From contig NZ_SMTL01000004.1 of the NCBI RefSeq assembly GCF_004358025.1, positions 186,001 to 250,000 of the forward strand: a stretch of 64,000 bases of DNA, read 5' to 3'. Made by a program: the position numbers and the translations under genes. Numbering within the stretch: the first letter of the stretch is position 1; the number at the start of each line of letters is the position of its first letter. The DNA is from Rhizobium deserti. GTDB lineage: Bacteria > Pseudomonadota > Alphaproteobacteria > Rhizobiales > Rhizobiaceae. The notes below the pieces were generated by a model that did no database searches, was not told the DNA's origin, and saw only the letters and a program-made list of their open reading frames with translations. Below are positions 10,134 to 18,466 of the stretch, in pieces.

Positions 10134-10523
10134 ATGACTGATCAGCCTGATTTGTCAGGAGGCGAGGCAAGCCAGGATGCAGGCGTGCTCGTCAATCTCA
10201 GCGAATACCGCCAGGGCCGCGATCCTGCACCGATCACCTTTCATCGTCAAGAGCTGGACGCGATCTTGTGGATCTATGGCCGCATGGTGGGAGAAGGCGA
10301 ATGGAAAGACTATGCGATCGACCACCTGAAGGATCGGGCCGTCTTCTCCATCTTCAAGCGGTCGGGCGAACTGCCGCTCTTCCGGATCGAGAAGAACCCG
10401 AAGCTTGCCGGGAAACAGGGCGCCTATTGCGTGTTGAACACGCATGGCACCGTCTTGAAGCGCGGCCATGAATTACCGCAGGTCCTCAAGGTCTTCAACA
10501 AGGTGTTGAAGCTGATCAAATAG
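10134..10523 (+). CDS. DUF2794 domain-containing protein
   Basis: 129-aa soluble protein of the DUF2794 family, found across alphaproteobacteria with no known role. Conserved core: VNLSEYR, ITFHRQELDAILWIYGRMV, DYAIDHLKDRAVFSIFKR, and PLFRIEKNPKLAGKQGAYCV. There is no signal peptide. The 263-bp upstream gap carries a small hairpin (TGGCGC at 9956-9961 with GCGCCA at 9969-9974) but no other gene. The stop lies only 4 bp from the stop of the convergent GNAT gene. Confidence 0.88.
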   Translation: MTDQPDLSGGEASQDAGVLVNLSEYRQGRDPAPITFHRQELDAILWIYGRMVGEGEWKDYAIDHLKDRAVFSIFKRSGELPLFRIEKNPKLAGKQGAYCVLNTHGTVLKRGHELPQVLKVFNKVLKLIK

Positions 10524-10527
10524 GCAG

Positions 10528-11085
10528 TCATCCCGCGAAGATCGAGCCGGGATACGCCGTCGGATCAGGTGCCGTGCCGGTGCCTTCGCCCAAGGCGATT
10601 TGCATGATGGCGGTATCCAGCCAGCGGCCGTGCTTGAAGCCGGTGCCTTTCAGCGTTCCGGTGAGCTCGAAGCCGAGGCTCTGGTGCAAGCCGACCGAAG
10701 CGGGACTGGCGCCGCCGATTACGGCGACCATCTGCCGGAAGCCCAGCTTTTCACACCGCACCAGCAGTTCCTTCAGGAGCGCCTTGCCTAGCCCGCGGCC
10801 CTGCGCTGCCGGCGCAAGATAGATGGAATCCTCGACAAGCCACCGATAGGCCGGCCTGGTCCGGAAGGCAGAAGCATACGCGTAGCCGAGCACAGCTCCC
10901 GCATCGTCTTCGGCGACGATATAGGGATAGCCTTTTCCTTTGATCGCCTCAAAGCGGGCGGTCATTTCCGTTTCTTCGGGAGGAGTGATTTCGTAGCTCG
11001 CCACGCCGTTCAACACGCTTTCGCGGTAGATTTCTGTGATGACGGGAAGATCGGAGGGAAGTGCATCGCGAAGGCTGAATGTCAT
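10528..11085 (-). CDS. GNAT family N-acetyltransferase (phosphinothricin acetyltransferase-like)
   Basis: 185-aa acetyl-CoA-dependent N-acetyltransferase of the Pat/Bar subgroup: MTFSLRDALPSDLPVITEIY at the N terminus, FRTRPAYRWLVEDSIYLAPAAQGRGLGKALL (with the acetyl-CoA P-loop QGRGLGKA) and SVGLHQSLGFELTGTLKGTGFKHGRWLD, cut here to its typical elements (LHQSLGF, GFKHGRWLD). Members acetylate phosphinothricin, methionine sulfoximine or other small amines; the natural substrate cannot be told. Start ATG 11085 was chosen because homologues begin there. An 18-residue C-terminal tail beyond the domain is Pro/Gly-rich. Confidence 0.88.
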   Translation of the reverse strand: MTFSLRDALPSDLPVITEIYRESVLNGVASYEITPPEETEMTARFEAIKGKGYPYIVAEDDAGAVLGYAYASAFRTRPAYRWLVEDSIYLAPAAQGRGLGKALLKELLVRCEKLGFRQMVAVIGGASPASVGLHQSLGFELTGTLKGTGFKHGRWLDTAIMQIALGEGTGTAPDPTAYPGSIFAG

Positions 11086-11140
11086 GGCGGCACATCGATT
11101 GGAGTGATGCGCAAGCCTATGTTGCACCGCAGCTGCGAGC

Positions 11141-11170
11141 AATAAAAAAGGCGACCCGGAGGCCGCCTTT
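11141..11170 (-). terminator. Intrinsic terminator of the BI-1/YbhL gene
   Basis: On the minus strand a 10-bp stem (11161-11170 with 11147-11156, one G-U pair) closed by a TCCG loop runs into a T-rich tail (11141-11149). It lies 20 bp after the BI-1 stop codon, so transcription of that gene ends before the GNAT gene. Confidence 0.8.
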
Positions 11171-11190
11171 CCCATTCGGATCCTGCCTTA

Positions 11191-11937
11191 TCAGTTGTTG
11201 CGGTTGCCCATGAACTGCAGCAGGAAGGTGAAGAGGTTGATGAAGTCGAGGTAAAGCGTCAGAGCGCCCATGATCGCCTTGCGGCCCATGACGGCGACGT
11301 CGTCGGCATCATAGTACATTTCCTTGATCTTCTGCGTGTCGTAGGCGGTCAGGCCGGCAAAGATCAGCACGCCGATTGCTGAAATGGCAAAGCCAAGTGC
11401 GGACGAAGCCAGGAAGATGTTGACCAGCGAGGCGATGATCAGGCCGAACAGACCCATGATCAGGAACGAGCCCATGCCCGATAGGCTTCTCTTCGTCGTA
11501 TAGCCGTAGAGCGACAGAGCGCCGAAGGAAGCTGCGGTGATGAAGAAGGTCTGGACGATGCTCTGACCGGTAAAGATCAGGAAGATCGACGAGAGCGACA
11601 GACCCATCAGCGCGGCATAACCCCAGAAGGTGGCCTGGGCGGCTGCAACGCTCATCGAGTTGATACGGAAGCTCAGGAAGAAGACCACGGCCAGCGGAGC
11701 CAGCATTACCACCCAGCGCAGCGGGCTGGTGTAAAGAAGCTGTCCGAACGGCGTGAGCTGTCCATCCGCTACTGCCATCTGCCAAGTCAGGAAGGCCGCT
11801 ACGCCGGTGATCGCCAGTCCGAGTGCCATCAGGTTGTAGACCTTCAGCATGTAGGCGCGCAGGCCCTCATCGATCATCCCACCAGACTGGGCGCGGGCCT
11901 GCGCCGTCCGGTTCTGGTAGTTGTTGAAGTCAGCCAT
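11191..11937 (-). CDS. Bax inhibitor-1/YccA (YbhL-type) family membrane protein
   Basis: 248-aa protein with a short cytoplasmic N terminus (MADFNNYQNRTAQARAQSG) and seven hydrophobic helices spanning the rest, ending in LYLDFINLFTFLLQFMGNRNN. This is the BI-1/TMBIM family; bacterial homologues act as pH-sensitive calcium leak channels (BsYetJ) or regulate membrane proteases (YccA). Family membership is secure, the exact function is not. It has a 107-base leader and an upstream inverted repeat, described separately; an AGAGGAAA Shine-Dalgarno precedes the ATG. Confidence 0.93.
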   Translation of the reverse strand: MADFNNYQNRTAQARAQSGGMIDEGLRAYMLKVYNLMALGLAITGVAAFLTWQMAVADGQLTPFGQLLYTSPLRWVVMLAPLAVVFFLSFRINSMSVAAAQATFWGYAALMGLSLSSIFLIFTGQSIVQTFFITAASFGALSLYGYTTKRSLSGMGSFLIMGLFGLIIASLVNIFLASSALGFAISAIGVLIFAGLTAYDTQKIKEMYYDADDVAVMGRKAIMGALTLYLDFINLFTFLLQFMGNRNN

Positions 11938-12044
11938 TGTTTCCTCTTTGAGCTCCGGAATTGGTCACGGTGTCGGGTCCTTTTATTAGAACCTGGGCGC
12001 CGCTGCGGAGCTTCAGCAAGCTGCCGTTAAATATGATGCGAGAC
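11938..12044 (-). promoter_or_regulatory. Long structured leader of the YbhL/BI-1 gene (candidate ybhL RNA motif)
   Basis: In alphaproteobacteria, genes of this family are often preceded by a conserved RNA element of unknown function called the ybhL motif. The matching place here is this minus-strand leader. It can form a hairpin AGCTT-CAGC-AAGCT (12009-12022) flanked by GC-rich segments. I cannot align it to the published consensus from memory, so the assignment rests on gene identity and position; a covariance-model search with the ybhL family would decide. Confidence 0.35.
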
Positions 12045-12069
12045 CGTTACACATACAAGAGGTGTAACG
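12045..12069. repeat. Perfect 8-bp inverted repeat upstream of the BI-1 gene
   Basis: CGTTACAC (12045-12052) and GTGTAACG (12062-12069) form a perfect dyad with a 9-base spacer, so the half-sites are centred 17 bp apart. There is no following T-run on either strand, so it looks more like an operator than a terminator. It lies 108 bp upstream of the BI-1 start and about 100 bp after the ABC permease stop. Confidence 0.45.
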
Positions 12070-12167
12070 CCTGAAAAGCGCACCCGCCTGGAACCGCGAA
12101 TACGCCGAAAGATCATCAGGTTGATGCTGCTTACCCGGCGCCGCCGTTCAATAGACTGTGAGCCGCA

Positions 12168-14711
12168 TCACAGCTCGCGCAGCACCGGCGCCGCCTTCTG
12201 GCCCAAGATGCGCCAAGTGCCCGCAAGCCCTATCCCCACCGTCAGCAGCAGGGAGGCCGCCAAGGTGACGATCGCCACGTCGGGGAGGAAGGTTGAGGGC
12301 AGTTTCATGATCCTGCTGACTACGAACCAGGCCGAAACGCCGCCTGCAAAAAGCGCAAACACGGCGGTGGCGGCGCCGAGTATCATATATTCGTAGCTGA
12401 AGGCGCGGATCAGCATGTTGCGCGTGGCACCCAGCGTCTTGAGGATGATGGCATCATGGGTGCGCGCACGGTTGCCGGCGGCAAGCGCTCCGGAAAGAAC
12501 CAGAACAGAGGCAATGAGCGCGACGGCTGCCGCCGCACGGATGGCGGTCGCCAGCTGGCCGATGAGCTGGTCGACGATGCTGATCGCGTCCTTGACGCGG
12601 ACGCTGGTGATCGTCGGGTAAGCATTGGTAACGGCCCGCAAGATCTGCGCTTCCTGCTGGGCCGTCGCGGCCGGATCGCTCAAGGTGGCGAGCCAGGCAT
12701 GCGGCGCCCCGCGGAAGGTGTTCGGTGAGAAGACCATCACGAAATTGATGGAAAGCGATTCCCATTCGACCTTGCGGAAATTGGCGATCCGCGCGGTGAT
12801 GTTGCGGCCAAGCACGTTGACTGTCACCGTATCGCCGAGCTTGAGGCCAAGCTCGCTGGCCTCCTCGGCTGAAAAGGAGACAGAAGGTTCCCCCGAATAG
12901 TCCGCCGGCCACCATTTACCCTCAGTCACTATCGAGCGTTCCGGAAGCTTTTCTTCATAGGTGATGCCGCGATCTCCGCGCAGCACCCATCGACCGGCCG
13001 GAGGAACATTCATCTGCGCCACATCCTTGCCGTTGAAGGCGAGGATCCGGCCACGCAGCATGGGGACCTGAGTCACCACGCCCTTGGGCGATTGCTGCTT
13101 GAGGATGCTGACAAAGCCTTCGCGCTCCGGCCCCTGAATGTCGACAAAGAAAAAGTTCGGGGCCTTGTCAGCAATATTGCCGGTCAGTTGACGGCGCATA
13201 TTGCCATCGATCAGCGCCAGCGTGACCAGCAGCGCAAGGCCGAGGCCGAGAGACAGCACGACGGATGGCGTCAGCGCACCTGGACGATGGATATTGGCTA
13301 TGGCCAGCCTCAGCGCCGGCGAGTTGACGCGCGGGCTTCTGCGGGCAATGGCCGAAATCAGCGCCGCCACGAGCCGAAGCAGGATGAAGGCACCGGCAAC
13401 GGCGGCCAGGAAGACCGACGCAACGAATCGGTCTTCGGCCGAGAAGATCGCAAGAGCCGCCAGGGCTGTCAGCGCCAGCCCGGCCGCGAGCAGGTATGGC
13501 CATGACGGCAGCCGTGCCGCATCGAAGCTTTGTTCGCGGAAGAGAGCCGTTGCCGGCACTTCGCGTGCATGGCCGAGAGGCAGAACGGCGAAAGCAAAGG
13601 TAATCAGCAGCCCGAACAGGGCAGCGACCGCCAGAGCCGAGGGATAGAAGGTGACTTCCTTGGGAACGGGCAGGACGCCTTCCAGGAACTGTAGCGCGAT
13701 GAAGGGCGCTGCAGCACCTATCGCCACGCCTATCGTGATACCGATAATGGCAAGCATCATGATCTGAATGAGATAGATCTGCGTCACCACGGCGGCTGGT
13801 GCGCCAAGGCATTTAAAGGTGGCGATCGTCGTACGCTTGGCATCCAGGAAGGCGCGTACGGCATTGGCCACCCCGACCCCACCGACAATCAGTGCCGTCA
13901 GCCCGACCAGGGTCAGGAACTGGGAAAACCGATCGACATTTTCAGCCAGCGATGGCGCAGCACGGTCGCTCGTGCGGACCGACCAGCCGGCGCTTGGAAA
14001 TTCGCTGTTGGCGCGGGCAGTAAGGGCGGAACGGTTGGCAGGATCCTTCAGGCGTATCTTGTAGGCGTGCTCGACAAGGCTGCCGGTGGAGACCAGGCCG
14101 GAGGCCGCCAGTGCATCGCGGCTGAGCAGCAGCCGGGGCGCAAAACCAAAACCGTCCGAAAGTGAATCTGGCTCGTTGATAATGGTGCCATTCAGGATGA
14201 TCCTGGCATTGCCCAGAAGCAGTTCATCGCCCTGTTTCAGACCCAGGCGCTCCAGAAGCAATGGCGCAACGACAGCGCCGAAAGTCTCGCCTCGTTTACC
14301 CAAGAGTTCCGCAAGCGGCTTGTCCGGCTCCGCCTTGAAGCTTCCGTAGAGCGGATAGGCGCCATCAACGGCTTTGACCTCGACCAGGGCCTGATCGCTT
14401 CCGTCAGGCTTTCTCGCCATGGACCGCAGGCCGGTCGTGACGGACACCTGGCCCAGAGAATCCAGAAAGCTTCGCTCCTGCTGGCTCGCTTCCCGATTGT
14501 TCAGCTCGAGGCGGATGTCGCCCGCCAGGATTTCCTGACCCTGGCCTGCAATCGCTTCCGTGATCGAGCGCGAAACCGAATTTACCGCGGCAATCGCCCC
14601 TGTGCCAAGCGCAATGCAGGCAAGAAATATATAGAAGCCGCTCAATCCGCCGCGCATTTCCCTCAGGGCAAGGCGAAAGGAGATCGAAAGGCGGGAAACG
14701 GCCAGACTCAT
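12168..14711 (-). CDS. ABC transporter permease, FtsX/MacB-like (YbbP type)
   Basis: 847-aa permease with the architecture of E. coli YbbP: an N-terminal helix (about residues 25-45), a large periplasmic domain, a central FtsX-type helix bundle (about 265-370 and 400-480), a second periplasmic domain, and a C-terminal FtsX bundle (about 715-845) ending GTWRILGQKAAPVLREL. It pairs with the ATPase encoded just upstream, whose stop overlaps this start (ATGA). The YbbAP complex is proposed to extract or move hydrophobic molecules or lipoproteins, and the TesA-like esterase next door matches the E. coli tesA-ybbA-ybbP arrangement. Substrate remains unknown. Confidence 0.92.
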   Translation of the reverse strand: MSLAVSRLSISFRLALREMRGGLSGFYIFLACIALGTGAIAAVNSVSRSITEAIAGQGQEILAGDIRLELNNREASQQERSFLDSLGQVSVTTGLRSMARKPDGSDQALVEVKAVDGAYPLYGSFKAEPDKPLAELLGKRGETFGAVVAPLLLERLGLKQGDELLLGNARIILNGTIINEPDSLSDGFGFAPRLLLSRDALAASGLVSTGSLVEHAYKIRLKDPANRSALTARANSEFPSAGWSVRTSDRAAPSLAENVDRFSQFLTLVGLTALIVGGVGVANAVRAFLDAKRTTIATFKCLGAPAAVVTQIYLIQIMMLAIIGITIGVAIGAAAPFIALQFLEGVLPVPKEVTFYPSALAVAALFGLLITFAFAVLPLGHAREVPATALFREQSFDAARLPSWPYLLAAGLALTALAALAIFSAEDRFVASVFLAAVAGAFILLRLVAALISAIARRSPRVNSPALRLAIANIHRPGALTPSVVLSLGLGLALLVTLALIDGNMRRQLTGNIADKAPNFFFVDIQGPEREGFVSILKQQSPKGVVTQVPMLRGRILAFNGKDVAQMNVPPAGRWVLRGDRGITYEEKLPERSIVTEGKWWPADYSGEPSVSFSAEEASELGLKLGDTVTVNVLGRNITARIANFRKVEWESLSINFVMVFSPNTFRGAPHAWLATLSDPAATAQQEAQILRAVTNAYPTITSVRVKDAISIVDQLIGQLATAIRAAAAVALIASVLVLSGALAAGNRARTHDAIILKTLGATRNMLIRAFSYEYMILGAATAVFALFAGGVSAWFVVSRIMKLPSTFLPDVAIVTLAASLLLTVGIGLAGTWRILGQKAAPVLREL

Positions 14712-15418
14712 GCGGGTACCGCCTGCGCCGACACATGGCCGGCACCGTCCGAGACAATCTCGCCCGAACGGACCCGGATCTGACGGGAGCAGCGAGCAGC
14801 CAGGGCATTGTCGTGGGTGACGAGCAGCATGGTCATGCCCCGTTCGGCCTGTTTGGCGAATAAAAGATCGGCGATCTGCCGGCCCGTTTCCGTGTCAAGA
14901 TTTCCCGTCGGTTCGTCGGCAATCAGGACGGAAGGCGAGGGGGCCAGCGCCCTGGCAATGGCAACGCGCTGCTGCTCGCCTCCCGACAGCTGGCCCGGAT
15001 AATGATTGAGCCTTTCGCCGAGGCCGACCGCCGTCAGTTCCGCCTTGGCGATGTCGAAAGCATCCCTGACATTCGCCAGCTCGAGCGGCACGGCGACATT
15101 CTCGAGCGCGGTCATGTTGGCGATGAGATGAAAGGATTGAAAGACGATGCCGATATTCTTTCCGCGGAAGTCGGCCAGTGCGTCCTCCGAGAGGCTGTGA
15201 AGCGGCGCATCGTTGATGATGATCTCTCCGCTATCCAGCCGCTCCAGCCCGGCGAGCACCATGAGCAGCGTCGACTTGCCGGAGCCCGATGGGCCGACGA
15301 TGCCAACTGCTTCTCCCGCCTGGATGTCGAGATCGATCCCTTTGAGAACATGCACCCTAGCCGCCACATTACCGAGCGTTAGATCGGCCTTCTTCAGGGT
15401 GATGATGGTTTTAGTCAA
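14708..15418 (-). CDS. ABC transporter ATP-binding protein (YbbA/LolD-like)
   Basis: 236-aa ATPase of the LolD/MacB subfamily partnering the downstream FtsX-type permease. Walker A GPSGSGKSTLL (about residues 41-51), signature LSGGEQQRVAIARAL, Walker B VLIADEPTGNLD and switch histidine in LLVTHDNALAARC are all intact. It is divergent from the esterase gene with a 77-bp gap that must hold both promoters. The start at 15418 (MTKTIITLKKADL) gives the usual length. Confidence 0.93.
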   Translation of the reverse strand: MTKTIITLKKADLTLGNVAARVHVLKGIDLDIQAGEAVGIVGPSGSGKSTLLMVLAGLERLDSGEIIINDAPLHSLSEDALADFRGKNIGIVFQSFHLIANMTALENVAVPLELANVRDAFDIAKAELTAVGLGERLNHYPGQLSGGEQQRVAIARALAPSPSVLIADEPTGNLDTETGRQIADLLFAKQAERGMTMLLVTHDNALAARCSRQIRVRSGEIVSDGAGHVSAQAVPA

Positions 15419-15495
15419 AGGGAACCTTCCTATATTGGCCGTAGAAGCGAAAGCCGATGCCGCAATGCGGTAGCGCCAGATCTAGGAGACCGATC

Positions 15496-16146
15496 GTGAG
15501 TTTTAAAGCAAGCCTGCTTCACTTCATCGTCATGTCGGCGCTTTCGTTGGCGGCGCTCCCGGCGGCGGCGCAGGAGCGTGCCGTGCAACTGGTCGGGTTC
15601 GGAGACAGCCTGATGGCCGGCTACCAACTTGCGCCATCGGAATCCTACACGGCACAGCTTGAAGCGGCCCTGAAAGCAAAGGGCAGAAGCGTCGTCGTCA
15701 CCAATGCGGGCGTGTCCGGCGATACGACGACCGGCGGCCTATCGCGCATCGACTGGTCGGTGCCGGACGGAACCGACGGTGTCATTCTCGAGCTGGGCGC
15801 CAATGACGCACTGCGCGGCATTGCTCCCGAACAATCGGAAAAGAACCTGGACGCGATGATCACCCGGTTGAAGGCACGCGGCATTGCCGTCTTTCTAGCC
15901 GGCATGCTGGCCCCTCCGAATATGGGCAGCGAATACGGGCAGCGGTTCAACCCGATCTACCAAAAGCTTGCTGAGAAGCATGGCATTCCGCTCTATCCGT
16001 TCTTCTTAGACGGCGTCACAACCGTTGCCGACCTTCAGCTTTCGGACGGCATGCATCCCAATCCCCAAGGCGTGGCGACCATGGTCGAGAGGTCGCTACC
16101 GGCAGTCGAAACCTTCTTGGGGGACATCCAAGCGAAGCGAAAATAA
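15496..16146 (+). CDS. tesA: Arylesterase / acyl-CoA thioesterase I-like SGNH hydrolase
   Basis: 216-aa exported lipolytic enzyme of the SGNH family, similar to TesA/lysophospholipase L1. Signal peptide residues 1-25 (ending LPAAAQ). Block I is GFGDSLMAGY with nucleophile Ser38, block II has the glycine in NAGVSGDTT, block III GAND supplies the asparagine, and block V SDGMHPNPQG supplies the Asp-His pair. Start is GTG at 15496, chosen because TAGGAG (15483-15488) sits 7 bases upstream and the signal peptide begins here; the frame is open 13 codons further upstream. Divergent to the YbbAP-like transporter. Confidence 0.9.
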   Translation: MSFKASLLHFIVMSALSLAALPAAAQERAVQLVGFGDSLMAGYQLAPSESYTAQLEAALKAKGRSVVVTNAGVSGDTTTGGLSRIDWSVPDGTDGVILELGANDALRGIAPEQSEKNLDAMITRLKARGIAVFLAGMLAPPNMGSEYGQRFNPIYQKLAEKHGIPLYPFFLDGVTTVADLQLSDGMHPNPQGVATMVERSLPAVETFLGDIQAKRK

Positions 16147-16212
16147 CAGCTTGCACGGAACTCCGCGGCATGATCCGCTGTTAGCACCTGCAATAGATTC
16201 GAGGAGGTCCCT

Positions 16213-16803
16213 GTGCCGAGACTTTTCACCGCCCTCGAAGTTCCGCGCAATGTAGCTATGAGCCTTTCGCTGCTGCGCGGCGGCCTGCCCGGTGCACGTT
16301 GGATCGATGTGGAGAACTACCACATCACTCTGCGCTTCATCGGCGACGTCGATGGCCGTACGGCGGACGAAATCGTCGACCGGCTGGACAGGATCGAGCG
16401 GCCGGAATTCCAGACGGCACTGACGAGCATAGGATCCTTTGGATCGAAAAAACCCCATTCCGTCTGGGCCGGCGTTGCACCTTCGCCCGAGATGCATTCG
16501 TTGCAGGCGGAGATTGAACGGATATGCCAGCGCATCGGACTGCCGCCCGATCCGCGCAAATTCACGCCGCATGTGACGCTGGCCAGGCTGAAGCACTGCC
16601 GGCTTGACGATGTCGTGCACTACCTTTCCGGTCGCGGTAATTTTTATACGGCACCTTTTGCCGTTTCCCGTTTTGTCTTGATGTCTTCCAAGGAATCGGT
16701 CGGCGGCGGGCCTTATCTGACGGAAGAGATCTTCCCGCTGCGGGAAACGAATTACGGCTATGCCCATGACGGCGACATGGCCGTGGCGAAAGGCTTCCTG
16801 TAA
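16213..16803 (+). CDS. thpR: RNA 2',3'-cyclic phosphodiesterase (2H family)
   Basis: 196-aa 2H phosphoesterase of the ThpR/LigT family, which opens 2',3'-cyclic phosphates on RNA. Both catalytic HXT motifs are present: HITLRF (His37, Thr39) and HVTLARL (His120, Thr122). The start is GTG at 16213 with a strong GAGGAGG at 16201-16207. It is followed 5 bp later by phhB, and these two plus the DUF1232 gene read as a short operon. In vivo role in bacteria is uncertain. Confidence 0.92.
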   Translation: MPRLFTALEVPRNVAMSLSLLRGGLPGARWIDVENYHITLRFIGDVDGRTADEIVDRLDRIERPEFQTALTSIGSFGSKKPHSVWAGVAPSPEMHSLQAEIERICQRIGLPPDPRKFTPHVTLARLKHCRLDDVVHYLSGRGNFYTAPFAVSRFVLMSSKESVGGGPYLTEEIFPLRETNYGYAHDGDMAVAKGFL

Positions 16804-16808
16804 GGATC

Positions 16809-17111
16809 ATGACTTACGAAAAGCTGGATCAGGCGGCTGTTCAAAACCAGTTGTCGACACTCGACGGGTGGCAGCTTGGAGAAGCCGGCGACAGGATCTC
16901 CAGGTCATTCAAATTCAAGAACTTCGCCGAGGCCTTCGCCTTCATGACCGAGTGCGCGCTGAAAGCCGAGAAGCTGGATCATCATCCGGACTGGTCCAAC
17001 AGCTATTCCACGGTCGACGTGACGCTTACAACCCATGTCGCCAACAGCCTGACCGACCGGGACTTCAAACTGGCGCGCGCCATGGACAAGGCTTTCTCCC
17101 GCCGTATTTGA
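16809..17111 (+). CDS. phhB: 4a-hydroxytetrahydrobiopterin dehydratase (pterin carbinolamine dehydratase)
   Basis: 100-aa protein of the PCD/DCoH family that dehydrates 4a-hydroxy-tetrahydropterins, regenerating the cofactor of aromatic amino-acid hydroxylases; some bacterial members are suspected to act in molybdopterin metabolism. The active-site motif EKLDHHPDW (His58, His59, Asp61, Trp62) and the later TTH (His76) are intact, and the C terminus reads LTDRDFKLARAMDKAF. No phenylalanine hydroxylase gene is nearby. Confidence 0.95.
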   Translation: MTYEKLDQAAVQNQLSTLDGWQLGEAGDRISRSFKFKNFAEAFAFMTECALKAEKLDHHPDWSNSYSTVDVTLTTHVANSLTDRDFKLARAMDKAFSRRI

Positions 17112-17169
17112 ACTTCATGGTGGAAGCTCCCAAATTCAATCACATCAGTGTTCAGCAGACGGAGCGAGC

Positions 17170-17592
17170 ATGGACGAGGTGAAGATCGGCGAGATTTTGC
17201 TGCCCGGCGACGAGCAGACGCAGGAGCGCCGAGAGAAGAGCATCCGGGCGCGGTTCTGGCCAACACTCAAGCGGGCCGTTCGTCGCGTACCCTTCACCCG
17301 GGACCTTGTTGCTGCCTATTACTGCGCACTGGACCCACAAACGCCGGCAAGGGTGCGTGGCCTGCTTCTGGCGGCACTCGCTTATTTCGTCATGCCGTTC
17401 GACGTTCTGCCCGACATCTTCGCGCTGGTTGGCTTCACCGATGATGTGGCGGTGCTGGCGGCTGCCCTCCGTCTCATTCAGGGTTATATTGCAGACCGCC
17501 ACTACGATGCAGCCGACCGGCACCTTGCCGATCATCCCGACATCGCTGCCGAAGCTTCTGCCGATGGTGCCGCTCCGTCAGGACGGGGATGA
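17170..17592 (+). CDS. YkvA family (DUF1232) membrane protein
   Basis: 140-aa protein with a DUF1232 domain: RGLLLAALAYFVMPFDVLPD, then a second hydrophobic helix ending GFTDDVAVLAAALRLI. The conserved P-x-D-x-x-P-D and TDD acidic motifs are present. About 55 basic, soluble residues precede it. Function unknown. The start is ATG 17170 with GGAGCGAG just before it. The last 15 bp overlap the 3' end of the convergent sigma-factor gene. Confidence 0.88.
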   Translation: MDEVKIGEILLPGDEQTQERREKSIRARFWPTLKRAVRRVPFTRDLVAAYYCALDPQTPARVRGLLLAALAYFVMPFDVLPDIFALVGFTDDVAVLAAALRLIQGYIADRHYDAADRHLADHPDIAAEASADGAAPSGRG

Positions 17593-18144
17593 GGGCTCCT
17601 GCAGGGCGCGACGCAGCCGCTCGAAAGCGAGCCGGATGCGGGACTTGACCGTTCCGAGCGGCAATCCGGTCGAGGCAGCTATCTGCGAATGCGACTGACC
17701 GAGGAAATAGGCTGCCTGAACCAGCGTCATCTGATCGTCCGGAATTTCGGCTAGAGCCTGGCGGACCCGGGCATCCCGCTCCTCGCTTTCCAGCAGCGTG
17801 TCAACGCCCGGCACGTCCAGCGGATGCAAGAGGGGCTCGTGTCCGTTCAGATGTCGATTGCTTGCTCGGCGCCTGGCGTCGATCTGGCGGTTGCGGGCGA
17901 TGCGGAACAGCCAGGTCGAAAGAGAAGACCGGGCTGGGTCATAAAGAGCGGCCCGGTGCCAGAGCACGGCCATCACCTCCTGCACCAGTTCTTCGGCCTC
18001 GTCCGCATTCAGGCCGCGCTTCAGCAGCCAGGACTTCAAACGCGGCGCAAAGTGATCGAAAAGCATGGTGAATGCCGCCTGATCACGTTGCTCGGCCACT
18101 GCCTTCGTCAAGCGGGCGAAGTGGTCTTTTTCGTTCCGGTGCAT
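17578..18144 (-). CDS. RNA polymerase sigma factor, ECF subfamily
   Basis: 188-aa extracytoplasmic-function sigma factor. Region 2 spans about residues 23-90 (FDHFAPRLKSWLLKRGL, EELVQEVMAVLWHRAALYD, STWLFRIARNRQIDARRR) and region 4 about 125-180 (AYFLGQSHSQIAASTGLPLG then TVKSRIRLAFERLR). A proline-containing linker joins them. No anti-sigma factor gene is adjacent: downstream lies the convergent DUF1232 gene and upstream the divergent ialB. Control may therefore be by its own promoter or by a distant partner. A perfect inverted repeat lies 60-85 bp upstream of its start. Confidence 0.93.
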   Translation of the reverse strand: MHRNEKDHFARLTKAVAEQRDQAAFTMLFDHFAPRLKSWLLKRGLNADEAEELVQEVMAVLWHRAALYDPARSSLSTWLFRIARNRQIDARRRASNRHLNGHEPLLHPLDVPGVDTLLESEERDARVRQALAEIPDDQMTLVQAAYFLGQSHSQIAASTGLPLGTVKSRIRLAFERLRRALQEPSSPS

Positions 18145-18203
18145 CTACCTGCAAAGGCTTTCTGGTGAAGCTGCGCTATTTTCGTCCATTCTAATGTCAA
18201 GAA

Positions 18204-18229
18204 AGGAGTTTCGGGAAGAACAAACTCCT
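18204..18229. repeat. Perfect 8-bp inverted repeat upstream of the ECF sigma gene
   Basis: AGGAGTTT (18204-18211) and AAACTCCT (18222-18229) with a 10-base spacer. It lies 60-85 bp upstream of the sigma start, where an operator would be expected, within the 322-bp region between the divergent sigma and ialB genes. A TTGACA hexamer on the minus strand (18194-18199) lies between it and the sigma gene. Confidence 0.4.
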
Positions 18230-18243
18230 GCCTAAATCCTTGT

Positions 18244-18278
18244 GTCACTGCTGGCACGAGAACAAAAAGTCACTGCTG
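18244..18278. repeat. Direct repeat of 10 bp in the sigma/ialB intergenic region
   Basis: GTCACTGCTG occurs at 18244-18253 and again at 18269-18278, 25 bp apart. The rest of the 322-bp region (18145-18466) contains no gene that I can support; it must hold promoters for both divergent genes. Confidence 0.35.
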
Positions 18279-18466
18279 AACAAGGTGTCTTGGAGACAGG
18301 CCTCGGGCCGGTCACGCGGATGTGACGACGCTTGACGCATTCCGCAGTTGGGACAACGGGTGTTGACGCTTTAGTAACCAGAGTTAAGTCAAAATGAACC
18401 AACTATGACCAGGGCTGACAAGGCGCGCCAGCCCAGGCACCTCAATACCAAAATTGGCAGGAGACC

